Origin: Nematostella vectensis
Taxonomy: Eukaryota > Cnidaria > Anthozoa > Actiniaria > Edwardsiidae
Length of the DNA stretch: 64,000 nucleotides
Assembly (NCBI RefSeq): GCF_932526225.1
Contig: NC_064038.1
Span: 8,989,070-9,053,069 of the forward strand
Direction of reading: 5' to 3'
This document shows, one piece after another, positions 1 to 12,100 of the stretch. The position numbers were made by a program, and so were the translations under genes. A model generated the notes under the pieces. The model was given only the letters and a program-made list of their open reading frames with translations, ran no database searches and was not told where the DNA came from. The first letter of the stretch is position 1, and each line of letters starts with the position of its first letter.

Positions 1-1261
1 CTCTGTTTCTTCCTGGAAAAAAATAATTTAAATAAAAAAAAAATTAATAAATAAAACAAATGTACAAACAAATAAATTAATAGCGGGGATGCTAAATCCG
101 AAAAAGTGGACCTAATTTTTCCTGGGGGAGGGATGAGTTCCCTGAGAAAAATCTGACCCCTGAAAGAATAAAAAGGAATTTTTTTACGCCCTTGCAGTAT
201 CTTCAGGGGTCGTTTATTGTCGGATTTGGCTACATACCAGAGTAATCTAGCTTATGCTTTATAGTTTTGTCTACAAATAGCATGTCCATTGAGGATCGAA
301 AGTGGGCCTTCGGCCGTTGTGTGTGGGGGGGGGGGGGGGTGCGTTCAGGCCCCAGGGTAGGGGCCTGATTTGAAGGTTTATGAAAGCCCCCTGACAGCCA
401 CTGCAATACAACTTATGCCTGACCTTGGAATAAAGGTTTTGATCAAAGTTATTTTTTGTGGCATTTACTTTTGGGAAAACCCTTGAGCGACAATACACTA
501 AATTCACATCAGCATCAGGATTCAAACCCAGCTCAAGATGGCAGCCATTTGAAAAAAACTGTTTTTATTGCAAAAATACCAACAAATGCTAGCTTGTAGG
601 CAATACCATGCCACCTTGAAGTATGGTTAAATGTAAATAATCAACAAGGTTTGGCAACTTTTTGAACAGAATATGCAAGCTTATGGTTTCAATGGCTTTG
701 ACTAATGGAAAAGTATAAGTACAAAGTCTGATTGGTGGTAAATGCCATAATAAAACTGAAATAAAGACTCTTACTACCACAGAAAACAAATCTCACCCTC
801 CCCCTTTTGAAGCATCTCCCCCTACACCTCTCCCTAATAAGGCAGTTTGTAATCAGGTAAATTCAAGATAAGCCAGTTTTTGCTGCCTTATTGCTACTTG
901 TTGAGTGCTCATGCAAAGAAGAGTTTTCTTGGCACCGTATAATATGTTATGGGAAAGGTGAATATACACTAATTACTTCACATATAAGCTATCAACAACT
1001 ATCCACGGCTGTCCAAAATTTATCTTCTCCGGATTTGGATTCCACAACAATTTTACAGTTTGTTTTCTCCCCTCTCATGAATACTTTTAACACAGGGCCG
1101 GCTAGAATCGTTTAGTACGTATATGTTAACGTTAAACCTTACTGTAAACTAATGTCGCAATGACAGCTAGAGCATCAACACGTGTGCGGAATAAAATAAT
1201 GATCGGAAAATTAGCCAATTACATGATAATTTATATAAAAAGAATCACTACAGCGACTTAC
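1..1261. other. left-edge region, no supported gene
   Basis: I see no exon with convincing splice sites or protein similarity here. The stretch contains an A-rich patch near 20-80 and a long G homopolymer at about 325-340. Short open frames lack any recognisable motif. It may be intron of the gene whose possible first exon lies at 1262-1275. Confidence 0.4.
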
Positions 1262-1275
1262 CTCTGATCCGCCAT
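1262..1275 (-). CDS. possible first coding exon of a gene running off the left edge
   Basis: On the minus strand an ATG at 1275 in a good context (preceded by AAAACAAA) starts a 14-base exon encoding MADQ plus two bases, followed directly by a strong splice donor (AG, then GTAAGTCG). The next exon would lie to the left, but I could not find it before the edge. The context is what a short first exon looks like, but 14 bases and one donor are weak evidence. Confidence 0.2.
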
Positions 1276-2014
1276 TTTGTTTTGTAACGATGAAGAAATG
1301 CATTCTGGGAAAGAAAAACCTCAGGTCAACCACAGGGATACCAAGGCACTAAGTCATTTCTACTACGTACGAACTCGTGGTGGGGCACGGTCTAAGTTCC
1401 AGGAAAACGTTGCCAATTATTTATGAGGTCATATGCTGCCTGGAATAGGAACAGGGTCTGGCTTCCAGGAGCATAGCCTGCGTGCAGCCGGAAATAGTTC
1501 CATTATTACCGTAATTTTATTACCGTACGTAGCAAAGGCGGGCAAAGGCAAGCAAGGAGTAGTAGGGATTTTATTTTTTTTTAAACTGAAAAAGAAATGT
1601 CAAAAAAATTTGACCACTTTGTAGTAAACAGGTGAACTAGGAATTTCCGTTTTATCGAAGCGTGTGAGACTCTACACTTCAAATCTCATGAGTTATGGTT
1701 TTCGTACGCCATATTTAGGTTTTAGACCCCCACATGCGATGCCTGTGCAATGAAAATATGAAATCTAGAATCTTAAATGCTCCTAAGAAATTCGAGGAGA
1801 GTAGCTTATGACAGGTTACACAAAACATCTAAGATCGCATTCATTTTAAATGTAGCCTGCTTTTGTTGATCTGGTAACAAAAAAACTACATAAGCACGTG
1901 CGTGACCGGACAACGAAGTACAAAGGTTAAAGACAGCAATGTAGACCTAGGTGGAAATGTGCTGCACGTGATGACAAAATTACTACATTACTATAGAAAT
2001 TCACCTATTCCCAA

Positions 2015-2300
2015 TAGACGCAAGCGTGAAAAAGACCCCGATATTTTTCAGAGTACATCTCAGCGAGCTGTGCGTGGCTTAACCCACTAAGACAGGGCTG
2101 GGATCCTGGTTATTGCCTCCCCATTTATGCGCGGGTACCTCAGGTTCCTTTGTGTTGTACAGTTCGCTAGATAGCGGTGCTGTGTCCGAAATCTCCAGCT
2201 TAGCCGTAAAGCTTTATGCTGCCATACGGTGTTTCAGCGCATGTCTGGAAGTATGAGCTATATTTTTCATTTTAGCATTTCATCTGAACGAGGTTCGATT
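2015..2300 (+). repeat. dispersed repeat, copy A
   Basis: This stretch closely matches 54545-54825 in the same orientation over roughly 280 bases, with small indels. Both copies carry an open frame that ends at the same stop codon with nearly the same peptide (here KREKDPDIFQSTSQRAVRG). The shared sequence runs on beyond the stop for about 200 bases. I do not recognise the family. It could be a transposon fragment or an old segmental copy. Confidence 0.6.
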
Positions 2301-2319
2301 GCCGACCATGTCCATTTTT

Positions 2320-2600
2320 TTCCCTCCTGTTCGCTGTTTACCAGTTACAAAATTCCATATTCCTTTCTCCCCTTTGTTCACTCCCGTTCTCCTTTTTCGG
2401 TCAAGTCCATATTCCTTACTCACCCTTGCTCTCCCCCTGTTCTACGTTTTTCGGTCAAGCCCATATTCCTTGCTCACCCTTGCTCACACCCGTTCTTAGT
2501 TTTTCGGTCAAGTCAATATTCCTTACTCACCCTTGCTCCCCTTTGCCCACTCTGTTCTCCGTTGTTTGGCCAAGTCCATAATACCTTACTGATCCTTTCT
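2320..2600 (+). repeat. pyrimidine-rich tandem repeat, about four units
   Basis: A unit of about 55-60 bases containing 'TTTTTCGGTCAAG.CCATATTCCTTACTCACCCTTGCTC' type sequence is repeated about four times with divergence. Open frames across it are a product of the repeat and show no protein motif. Confidence 0.6.
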
Positions 2601-3155
2601 CCTCTTTGCTAGGCATTTTGAGGGGTTTGAAATCCATTGTCGGGTATTTTGGGAGATATAAATGTCTTAGTATTTTTTAAAGCCCCTCCCCCTACCTCGA
2701 GACATATCTAGGAAGGGAAAATAATATGACAGATGAAGAGAAAAATTACCCATTAGAAAAAATTGCAAATTCGTCTCTGCCTTTAGAACCTAAAAGAGAA
2801 GATGAGTCCCTCCAACAGAACCTTGTTTTGCTAACAGCTGGTTTTTTAAATAATTTACATTTATTGCGTTGCATAGTGTAAAAAAATACTCTGAGTATCA
2901 TCACAATTTGTATCATAACCATAAAGTCGTAACCTCGGCCAAAGCAGACTAATACATATAAGAACCAAAGTCATGCTGTATGCGCTATTGGGATATTATT
3001 TACAAAATGCATGTTTTTTTTTTGGTATCCTGGATCATGGGATTATTAACTATGTCGTTCCTACAGTAATGGTCTTTTTTATATATAAAGAATTTGTTGG
3101 TATACACAAAGCTCATCTTCTATAAGATTTACGACGGAGGATCTGTGGAACTTTT

Positions 3156-6100
3156 TTAGAGAAGCGTTTCTGTTGGTATTGTGGGTAGTTCAGGAACTCT
3201 AAGTGTTATTTCTCTTGACTTAATCACTTCTGCGTCAAAGGCGTTTTGCCGTCTTTCTTGGTGAAGCCAGTACAGCATTTCTGTCCGGTCGGTCTGGATT
3301 TTGTCCTGATAAGGTCGACCCTGGAAGAGATTTTAGGACAACCACATTAAATAGGGCATGCAAAATACCACTTTGTAGTTTGCATGCCCTACATCTTAGT
3401 AGCTATAGAGTATGCACCTTCATTGTGCATGTCACCATTTTAGTTAGTTAATTTATTCATTTATCTTAAGGGTGGTTCCCAGCATCGGACTGTTTTGTCT
3501 GTTTTTGTTTTCGAGTTCGTTGTAGTTACTTTTGTTGCTGACTCAACAAAGTTGAGAAAAAGTAGAAAAACAAACAGTATTTACATCTCTAATTCAATCC
3601 CTTTGGCCATTTTAGCAATTAAATTTGGTAAGCGGGGGAAAGAGCCGTTTTTTTTTATAGATATTTCGTAGTTTTACCTGTAAAAAATGAAATAAATATG
3701 CTGACTGGGGTTGTTTAAAGGAAATTCCTTTAGATGAGCATCAAGTATGCGCAGGAGGCCTACCTGAAAAGTGACAACATCCTCAAAGCGCTTCTTCACG
3801 GCGGCTACAGCCTTCCGGACATCCTTGTCCAAGTCCACCAGACGCTACAGAACAGATCATTCATAAATTAAAACTCCCTTCCTAAAGTCTAGAGTTCAGT
3901 CAAGGGACACTGTTATTATATATGCCCTTGCATATCCAATAAACACACAAAAATAGTCGTGCTCGTGAACCAGAAGAATGAATACAATACACCAAAAACT
4001 GGAATTCGACTCTCAAATTTTCGTCTTTAATAAGACTTCTTCAGGGCAGACTGAAGAAGTCGAAAATCTCGCATATCCAGGTACACTTTGAAGGCCTCTA
4101 TTATTACCTTGTCAAAGGATTCTCGTGTCTTTGATTCCCGAATTCTTGACAATGCTGTACCACCCGCTCCTACAATAAAAAAAATAATAAAATAAAAAAA
4201 ATAAAAAAAACAGAAAAACTCAAATCAACCTTAAAAGACTTGCATCATTGAATGTGTGGTTACAGGAACATACACGATTCAACGCAGGGGGAGGGGGGGG
4301 TACTGGAAATACTGGGGGTTGGAGGGGGGAAACACTACTTCGCTTTCACTCCCCATAGCAAAAATATATCATTACAACTTTGGCAAGCATTGTGGCGTAT
4401 TATCCGGGCTCTAACGAACGTTTTGGCGGGCTCTAATACCGAATTCCTCGCTGCGCTCGGACTAAAAATGAGCTCGAGTAGGGCCCAAAACATACTTACG
4501 CCCGCTTACATCAACTATATTGTTATATTATATCCCCTTGTTTAGCTAATGAAACAGAAATTGACGTAGTAGAACAAACCTAAAAGAGGGGTAGGTGTGT
4601 GATCAATCAATATGCACAGTAGTAAAATTAGTCCCTACCTCTATCAAAAAAGCGGTTAGGGTCGGAAGCCATGCGTTCGAAGTCTTCAAGCTGTGTCATA
4701 ACACTTTCTCGCTCCAGGACCACTTCCGCCGCGGCTTCCCATGATGCAAGGGCCTGGACAACAATAAAACATACAGTTATAAGATACAACCTAAAAAAAA
4801 CTTCATAGTGTTATCTAAGTCGAGTAGTTGGAGTTACTTAAGAATTGACCTCAACTTTTATTCAAGATGCAAAAGTACACCTTGGAAAAAAGGGCAGGCA
4901 CAAGATAAATAAATAGATGGAGTTTGGAGGTTACAGAAAAAGGCAAGGACTGCATAAACTAAAAAAAAGAGGAGGCAATATGTTGGCCTTATGTGCCCCT
5001 TGATACGTAGAAAATAGAAACAGGTGCCAATTTCGTAGCTCTTTAGGTTACGATCGGAGTACCAAGCCATGATGAGGGGTACCTGGCTCCGATAAGGGTT
5101 CTGCTCCCAAATTGGGTACTAAGGCCTGATGGGAGTACTAAGCCCTGATGGGAGAACCATGTCCTGATGGGAGAACCATTTCCTGATGGGAGTACTGTAC
5201 AGGACCCGAAATGATCCCCAAGGTAATGGACAAAGGGAAAGCAGAAGAAATACTTGCAATTCTTGAAGCATAATTAAGGGTTAACAGCGACTCAATTTCT
5301 AAACAACGTGACTTATATTGACTAATATTAAATTCCAATACAATACTTCTATTTATTACATTGCCCGGCGTTAAACACATAAACAGAGTCCAAAACAAAT
5401 ACACAACTTTCAGTTACTACTGAAAGGAATACAGCATAAACATAGCACAGCTTTGCTCAGATCAACCAAACTCTCGACCTTCCATCACACTCTAAACATT
5501 TTGCGGTTCCGACACATGACACTCATTTCCGGTAAACATCACCCCTAAAAATTAATATTCATTTGACAACCAAACATGTATTTCACCACGAAATTCTTTT
5601 TTACGCGAGCGAATATTTACCGACACATTATATTTAGGCAGCCGGTTTGGCCGAGAAGATGGAATGACAAAAGCACACTGAGTAATACACTCGAACAACC
5701 CTTCTACTACCGATGCAAAATATTAAGAGGATGTGGCATTTGTTAAAAGCAATATTATGTGAGTTTTGAATTTCCTCATGTAGTCGTGCGTACACCCCGG
5801 CATGATCTCATGATAGGATAGGTCTTTCATTCGCCGAATACAAACATGTAAAAAAAAAAAACCTTAACACATTTCGCTACCTATGAAAAGCAGCATGTCC
5901 TATCCTTTCTTTTTGGCTTGTTATGTAAAGATGATTTATCCACACCGTGTTCTTCAAATTACTATCACACGAATTGTTAGTTGACCCCAATTTCTGACTC
6001 AACCACTGTATTTCCCCCGCAGTCGTATATTAATATCTTAATACTATAGTTTTAGTTAATGTAAATTTCCTTTTAATAACACAAATAAAGCTAAATGTTT

Positions 6101-9100
6101 CATATGTTTTTAAAACTGAAAGCCAATCCTTACACATTCCTTTTGTTTTCCATTACTGCAATTCCTTGGGGTTCATTTCGGGGACTCTTGGGGATCGTTT
6201 CGGGTCCCGGGATCAGTTGGGGAACTTTTGGGGATCGTTTCGGGTCCTGGTATCGTTTCGGGTCCTGGGATCTTTCGGGTCCTGTACAGTACTAAGTTCT
6301 GATGAAAGAACAAGCCCTGATGGGAGAACCATTACCTGATGGGAGTACTAAGCCGTGATGGGAGAACCATGTCCTGATGAGAGAACCATTTCCTGATGGG
6401 ATTACTAAGCCCTGATGGGAGAACCATTTCCTGATGGGAGTACTAAGCCCTGATGGGAGTACTAAGCCCTGATGGGAGTACTAAGCCCTGATGGGAGAAC
6501 CATTTCCTGATGGGAGTACTAAGCCCTGATGGGAGTACTAAGCCTTGATGGGAGAACCATGTCCTGATGAGAGAACCATTTCCTGATGGGATTACTAAGC
6601 CCTGATGGGAGAACCATTTCCTGATGGGAGTACTAAGCCCTGATGGGAGTACTAAGCCCTGATGGGAGTACTAAGCCCTGATGGGAGAACCATTTCCTGA
6701 TGGGAGTACTAAGCCCTGATGGGAGAACCATGCCCTGATGGGAGAACCATGTTCTGATGGGAGTCCAAGCCCTGATCGGGTACCACGTCCTGATCGGGTA
6801 CAACGCCCTGTTTTTAAAAACAATTCTTACCTCTTCAAGCTTGTTACAGTACGGCTCCGCGCTGTACTTGATCGCCATGTCGAGTCTCTGTGCGTCAGGC
6901 ATACATAGAAGCGTCCACAGGCGCTCTAGTCGGTCCTGCGCTGAGATAGACGGCATCTGGAGGGTACCACAAGAAATCACGTAATAGGTAGTATAAAGCA
7001 AGTACAGTTACTGTCCAACAACTCCACTGTGCTGCAAAAGTTGAAGTTTTCGCATTGCATTTGTTTGAACGCGTTTGTGAGGCCAGAACAAACAAGATGG
7101 CGGCCACGATTCGACGCATCTCCTAATTGTGCGCTAGAAACACCGAGTAGATTTATAATAACAAACTTAAAATCTTTAAGGCCTTCAATTGCATGTCTAA
7201 GAGAAGCACCATACATTTTAACCAGCCTGCTTGCAGGCGTTTGGTGTTGTATTTATCACTGTCTCTTATATTTTTATATATAAATATTTTAGAATCCAAG
7301 ATGGCGCCAAGCACCCACGTAACCACTCCTGGAACCGCCACTGCTAGCAACTCGAAATAATTAAAGAAAGCCAATCAGACCGCCATTTATACATCCGCTA
7401 AATGGCGAGTCACACAAGGCATTCATTTCCACCGGCTAATTCAAGCGAGTACCAACAAGTAACCAAGATATTTTAAAACAAATATCGTCAACAACGTATT
7501 AGACTCCATTCTTAGATTGTTATTTTGAAGTTTCCTTGCAAATCGCAAAATAATCCGTTGTATTTCAATTATAGACATCATCAAAGGAGTGGTTGATCGC
7601 CATTCTTTAAATAGACTTACACTGCTTGCTTCAGACTTGTCGGCTACACTCGTGGACGTGTTCGATCTGGCAATAGCCGTCTTCTTATTCAGCTGTCTGT
7701 CTGAGTGGAAGCTGTCTCGTGATCGCACCGACTTTTTATCCGACAATGAGTCGCTCTTCTTAGACGTGACGGAGACAGAGGAGCTACGACCTTGAGTCAC
7801 AGTATCCCCAGCGGACAGGAATGGGCCCTCGATGTTGGCAAGCAGTTCGTCATCTATCGATAACATAGACAGTGATTTATTCCCGGACAAGAACATTAAT
7901 TGGGAGGGGCTGTCTACATGGAGGACGATTCTCACAGACAGGAGTATGTCATGAACGCCCGAGTTCCGATTCTCATTACCTGAGTTCTATCGATAACATA
8001 GACAGTGTTTTATTCCCGGACAAGAACATTGATTGGGAGGGGGCGTCTATCGTCACACTCCATTAACCTGTATTAGGGACACAACAGAACCGCTGAAAAC
8101 CATCTTATTTTATTCTCACCGCATCCTATTACTGCATTATGGTAACTGAGCTATGGGATGTGTCTGCAACGACCATGAGCACTCCATTAGCCTGTATTGG
8201 GGACATAACAGAACCGAACCATCTTATTTTACTCTCACCGCTCCTTATTACTGCATTGAGTAACTGAGCTATGGGATGTGTCTGCAACGATCATGAGCAC
8301 TCCATTAGCCTGTATTGGGGACACAACAGAACCGAACCATCTTATTTTACTCTCACCGCATCCTATTACTGCATTAAGTAACTGAGCTACGGGATGTGTC
8401 TGCAACGACCAGGAGCAGTAGTAGGTATGCATAAGTTCGACAAACAACCGACACCAGGGGAGGTGGCTGGGGCAAAACTTTACGGGTTTTCCTGAACGCC
8501 GGTAAAGCTGACAACTCGTTTAATTGAAACTAAAGGAGCCGCGATGCGGAATGTTCCTCATGCCACCCGATGGGTAGTCTCCCTCACGTCGCTCCTAGCG
8601 TGACGAGTCCGAACGGCTGCGAGGGAGACTACCCGATAAGGTCCTTAGAAAATAAAAAAATTATACAATGAGCTAATTAATTAATGTGCGCGAAATGTGC
8701 TTTGGGGCACATTTCTCGCGTTTCAAGACAGAGGACCCGAATGCAATCCACAATCACTACATTGAGGACTTTGAATCCCTCATTTTCTCGGACAGGGACA
8801 TTAGGTAGGCGGTCTACCACCACAATCTATCAACTTGAGGGAAACAACAGAGTCGCTGGAAACCATCTCTAGTAATAGTGCTCACACACTAACTATCAAT
8901 GTAAACCGAGCGGAGTAGTGGGTAATACAAATACTAAACGTCCTTCTTACGACCTGGTTCTACAGGTATTTGTTATAAGTCCCGGTTTACCTGAATAAGC
9001 CACCTAAATTACTGCCTTTTGTTAAAGTTTTAAATTACCTTCTATAATGGGATCTTTTCCAAGACCTCCGAGTAGTATGCTGTTGGCATTCCAGAAGCCA

Positions 9101-12100
9101 GGTTGAAAGTCCGTCTTCTGCGTCTTGAGTTCTGTTAACTTCTTTTCCCGCTCTTTCAGCAGGGCCATTTGGATGGTGTCCGGTCGATTCTCATTTTCAC
9201 CGTCCTCCTCGTCTGAGTCCTCTTCGGAGTCGTATAGGTGGAAGATCACGGAAAGGTAATCATTTTCCTAGACAACAGAGACATTAAAGGATGTCGATCA
9301 ACCACTTCACTCCTTTGTTATTGTCTATAATTTAAAAAAAACCCGGGTTTTTTGCAAGGAAACTTCAAAAATAACAATCTACCAGTGAAGTCTGTATGAA
9401 GACTGTCATATAAAGGGTTACAATCTTGCTCACAGACTCTTTGACTCGATAGCAACTGTTAAAACGATAATTAGACAAGAAAGAGTGTAGATACCTGTGT
9501 GGATAGATACTTTAGGTAGTCATCACTAGTGACAGTAGATCGCCACCACGCGAGCCATGAATTGTATGACTTACTCCCAGTACCGCCTTCCGCTCCCTTG
9601 CCAATTTTAGCCTGAAGGAGGAAAACACGTTATTTTAGGGGGTCTAGAGGACGCTTTGACGTGTAAACTCCAAAAAGTAAACATTTCTTGTACCTGTAAA
9701 ATATCTTCTCGTCCAAGTCCACCAAACTTTGGGCTGTAAAAAGATAAATCTATAGTAAGAATGACATCATTATATTCTCAGAAACGCTTCCTTTTCATAG
9801 CTTCTCTTGGATGTTTCTTTTTTTTTACCGGAAAAAAAATGTTTAGTACTCGAAACCGTACCTGGAGCATCAACATCAATGATAAAACCAATTTGAAAGC
9901 TATTGGGTCACACAACAGCTGCGAGCAACTCGCATTGCAAGAAAGCCCTAATAATGTCAGGGGGCTAAGATGTATACCCCGATATTTCATTTTAACGGTG
10001 AATATTTACCTGACCATTTTCGAGCTATTTACAAATGCTTGGACAAAAGACTGACTTCAATGTCACTTGTGAAAAAAAATTGCATCCAATAAAAAAGTCT
10101 AACAAAATTTTCAGTTGCGCACTAAGTTATTGAAATAAAAATCCCTTTTTATCAATCGAGATGAAATGACCTCATTCGGAAAACTTTTCGGTAATGTCGG
10201 ACAAACCAGAAATGGAGAGACCTCTTTACAATTAAGGTAAAGGAAATGCCCCCTCATAACATTTTCGAGCATATGAAAGCTTTCTTTTTCAATTTCTGTG
10301 AGACAGCTTATACAATTTTCGGGGTGCTATTTTTGCAGTTGACATTTCACATGGAATACATAGAGAATACTACATGGAAAGTGCGCGCGTACGGTTTTTA
10401 TTCACGAGTTGTACAGTATCAACAAAACGAACGAGTGAGAGCAGCGAACGAGTGAGTTTTTTTATGCAAAACAACGAGTGAATAAAAACTGTACAAAGCT
10501 TATTACATAACATTTTATTAGACTTGGCTGCAGAGGCTCAGAGGTTTGTGCTGTTCGACGGTTCAGTTGGAGACAGACAGAAACTTACATTGAAATGAAT
10601 CTGTCTCGCTAATGTCACGCACGAGACTGTAGCTCATGTTACACAAGAAGTGCACTTTTTAATCTCTAAAATCTCGACATCTATGAAATAAATAAATTAC
10701 TAAATGGAAAATGCTTGTACGATTTTTATGCACTCGTTGATGCGTTGGGATTAAAGCCATTTAAGTACAGTAAAAAAAATGCGTTCGTCCAATCAGAACC
10801 GCGAACGACTTTTCTTCACAGTGAAAAAAACATCGTTCGCGCCTCTGATTTGCTGAGACCAGTGAACGAACGAAAATTTACTGAATATGTTTCCAGTTAG
10901 TTTTTCTCAGTATGTATATAATAAATAACAGCAGTGACCGCTGACCTGTTCCTCCAGTTGTCTGCTGTGTCACCTTCCCAAGGAGGGGGGACCTCTCGGT
11001 GTAAACAGACGTTCATTATTCTCTCGCCGCGACCTTTGTTCAGAGACGACGAGGCGGTACACATAGAGATGTCTGCTTGGGATGCTGTCTTCTCAACAAA
11101 TGCATCCTGTAAAAAAGTGATTCCCTGATATGCTAGTCCACACTACGGCTGCGGAAGAACCATTTCCACCATATGTTACCAGCAAAAAGTACAAAAAGTA
11201 CTCGCAGTTTTCGATATTGCGATATTTGCTTAAATTTGTCTCGGTAACAGCGAAAATGGGCGGTATTCAGATTCCACATGGTATGAGTATCATTTGGTAT
11301 CACCTTTTAATGTCGAATCCGTTGTATCGCGACGCCGCATTTACAAAACATTGATTTGTTTTTATCTTTTGGAATTTTCTTTTCCGCCAGTCCAATTATT
11401 CTAAGCCAATTAGATTCTTGTCATCTCTTGCCTAGTGCAGTTGCCTGGCTTTTTGTCGCGACACTGTCTGGTTTTCGTCCAGAGAATAGCCAGGGAAGTG
11501 CACAAAGCGAGACTCTGATTGGCTCAGAATGGTTTTACTGACGGAACAGAAAACCAAAACAAATCGTGTTTTGAAAACGCGGGTCGAGATACAACGGATT
11601 CGACAGTAATAATACCGGCGGTATTATTACTCGATAAGCAATTCTTATTTTACTATTTTGTGTTATTATTTTACAAGCTTTAAAGACGGTTTTAGGGTAT
11701 CCTCCTTTTCTTAACCGGATATTATTGCGATTTTTGGAGGCGATATCACGGTATTGGAGTGCCCCCATCTCCTCATCCGCCTCATGATACCACAAACTCA
11801 TCCAACATACCCCATCGAAGAGCAGGTGATCTGAGCTAGTGGTTCGTATGATCTCTCCATACACCTCCTTGATCTCCTCCCCGATAAACAAGTTCCTGTC
11901 AAGCCATTTCACTGTATGTGGATCAATCTAAAACATAAGGAGAAAACAGTACGGCTCAATACGGCTGCACTAGTGCCAGGAGATATGACCACAAATAAGA
12001 TTATTGTTCAAAACGGGAAGGACTTACGCTTCAGCGCTGATCTAAACTCGGAGGATTTTAATTCTTCAGCTGAAGCAAATATCATTTGCTCCTTGGGGTA

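Larger units (their letters stand above)
1276..3155. other. intergenic region with one dispersed repeat copy
   Basis: No gene is supported between the possible start at 1275 and the stop codon of the CCDC87-like gene at 3156. The block contains a dispersed repeat copy (about 2015-2300, listed separately) and a pyrimidine-rich tandem region at about 2320-2600. In that region a 55-60 base unit containing TTTTTCGGTCAAGTCCATATT recurs about four times. Confidence 0.5.

Noticed and set aside
9336-9353. 18-base perfect palindrome AAAAAACCCGGGTTTTTT
   Set aside because: Too short and low-complexity to interpret; no associated structure.
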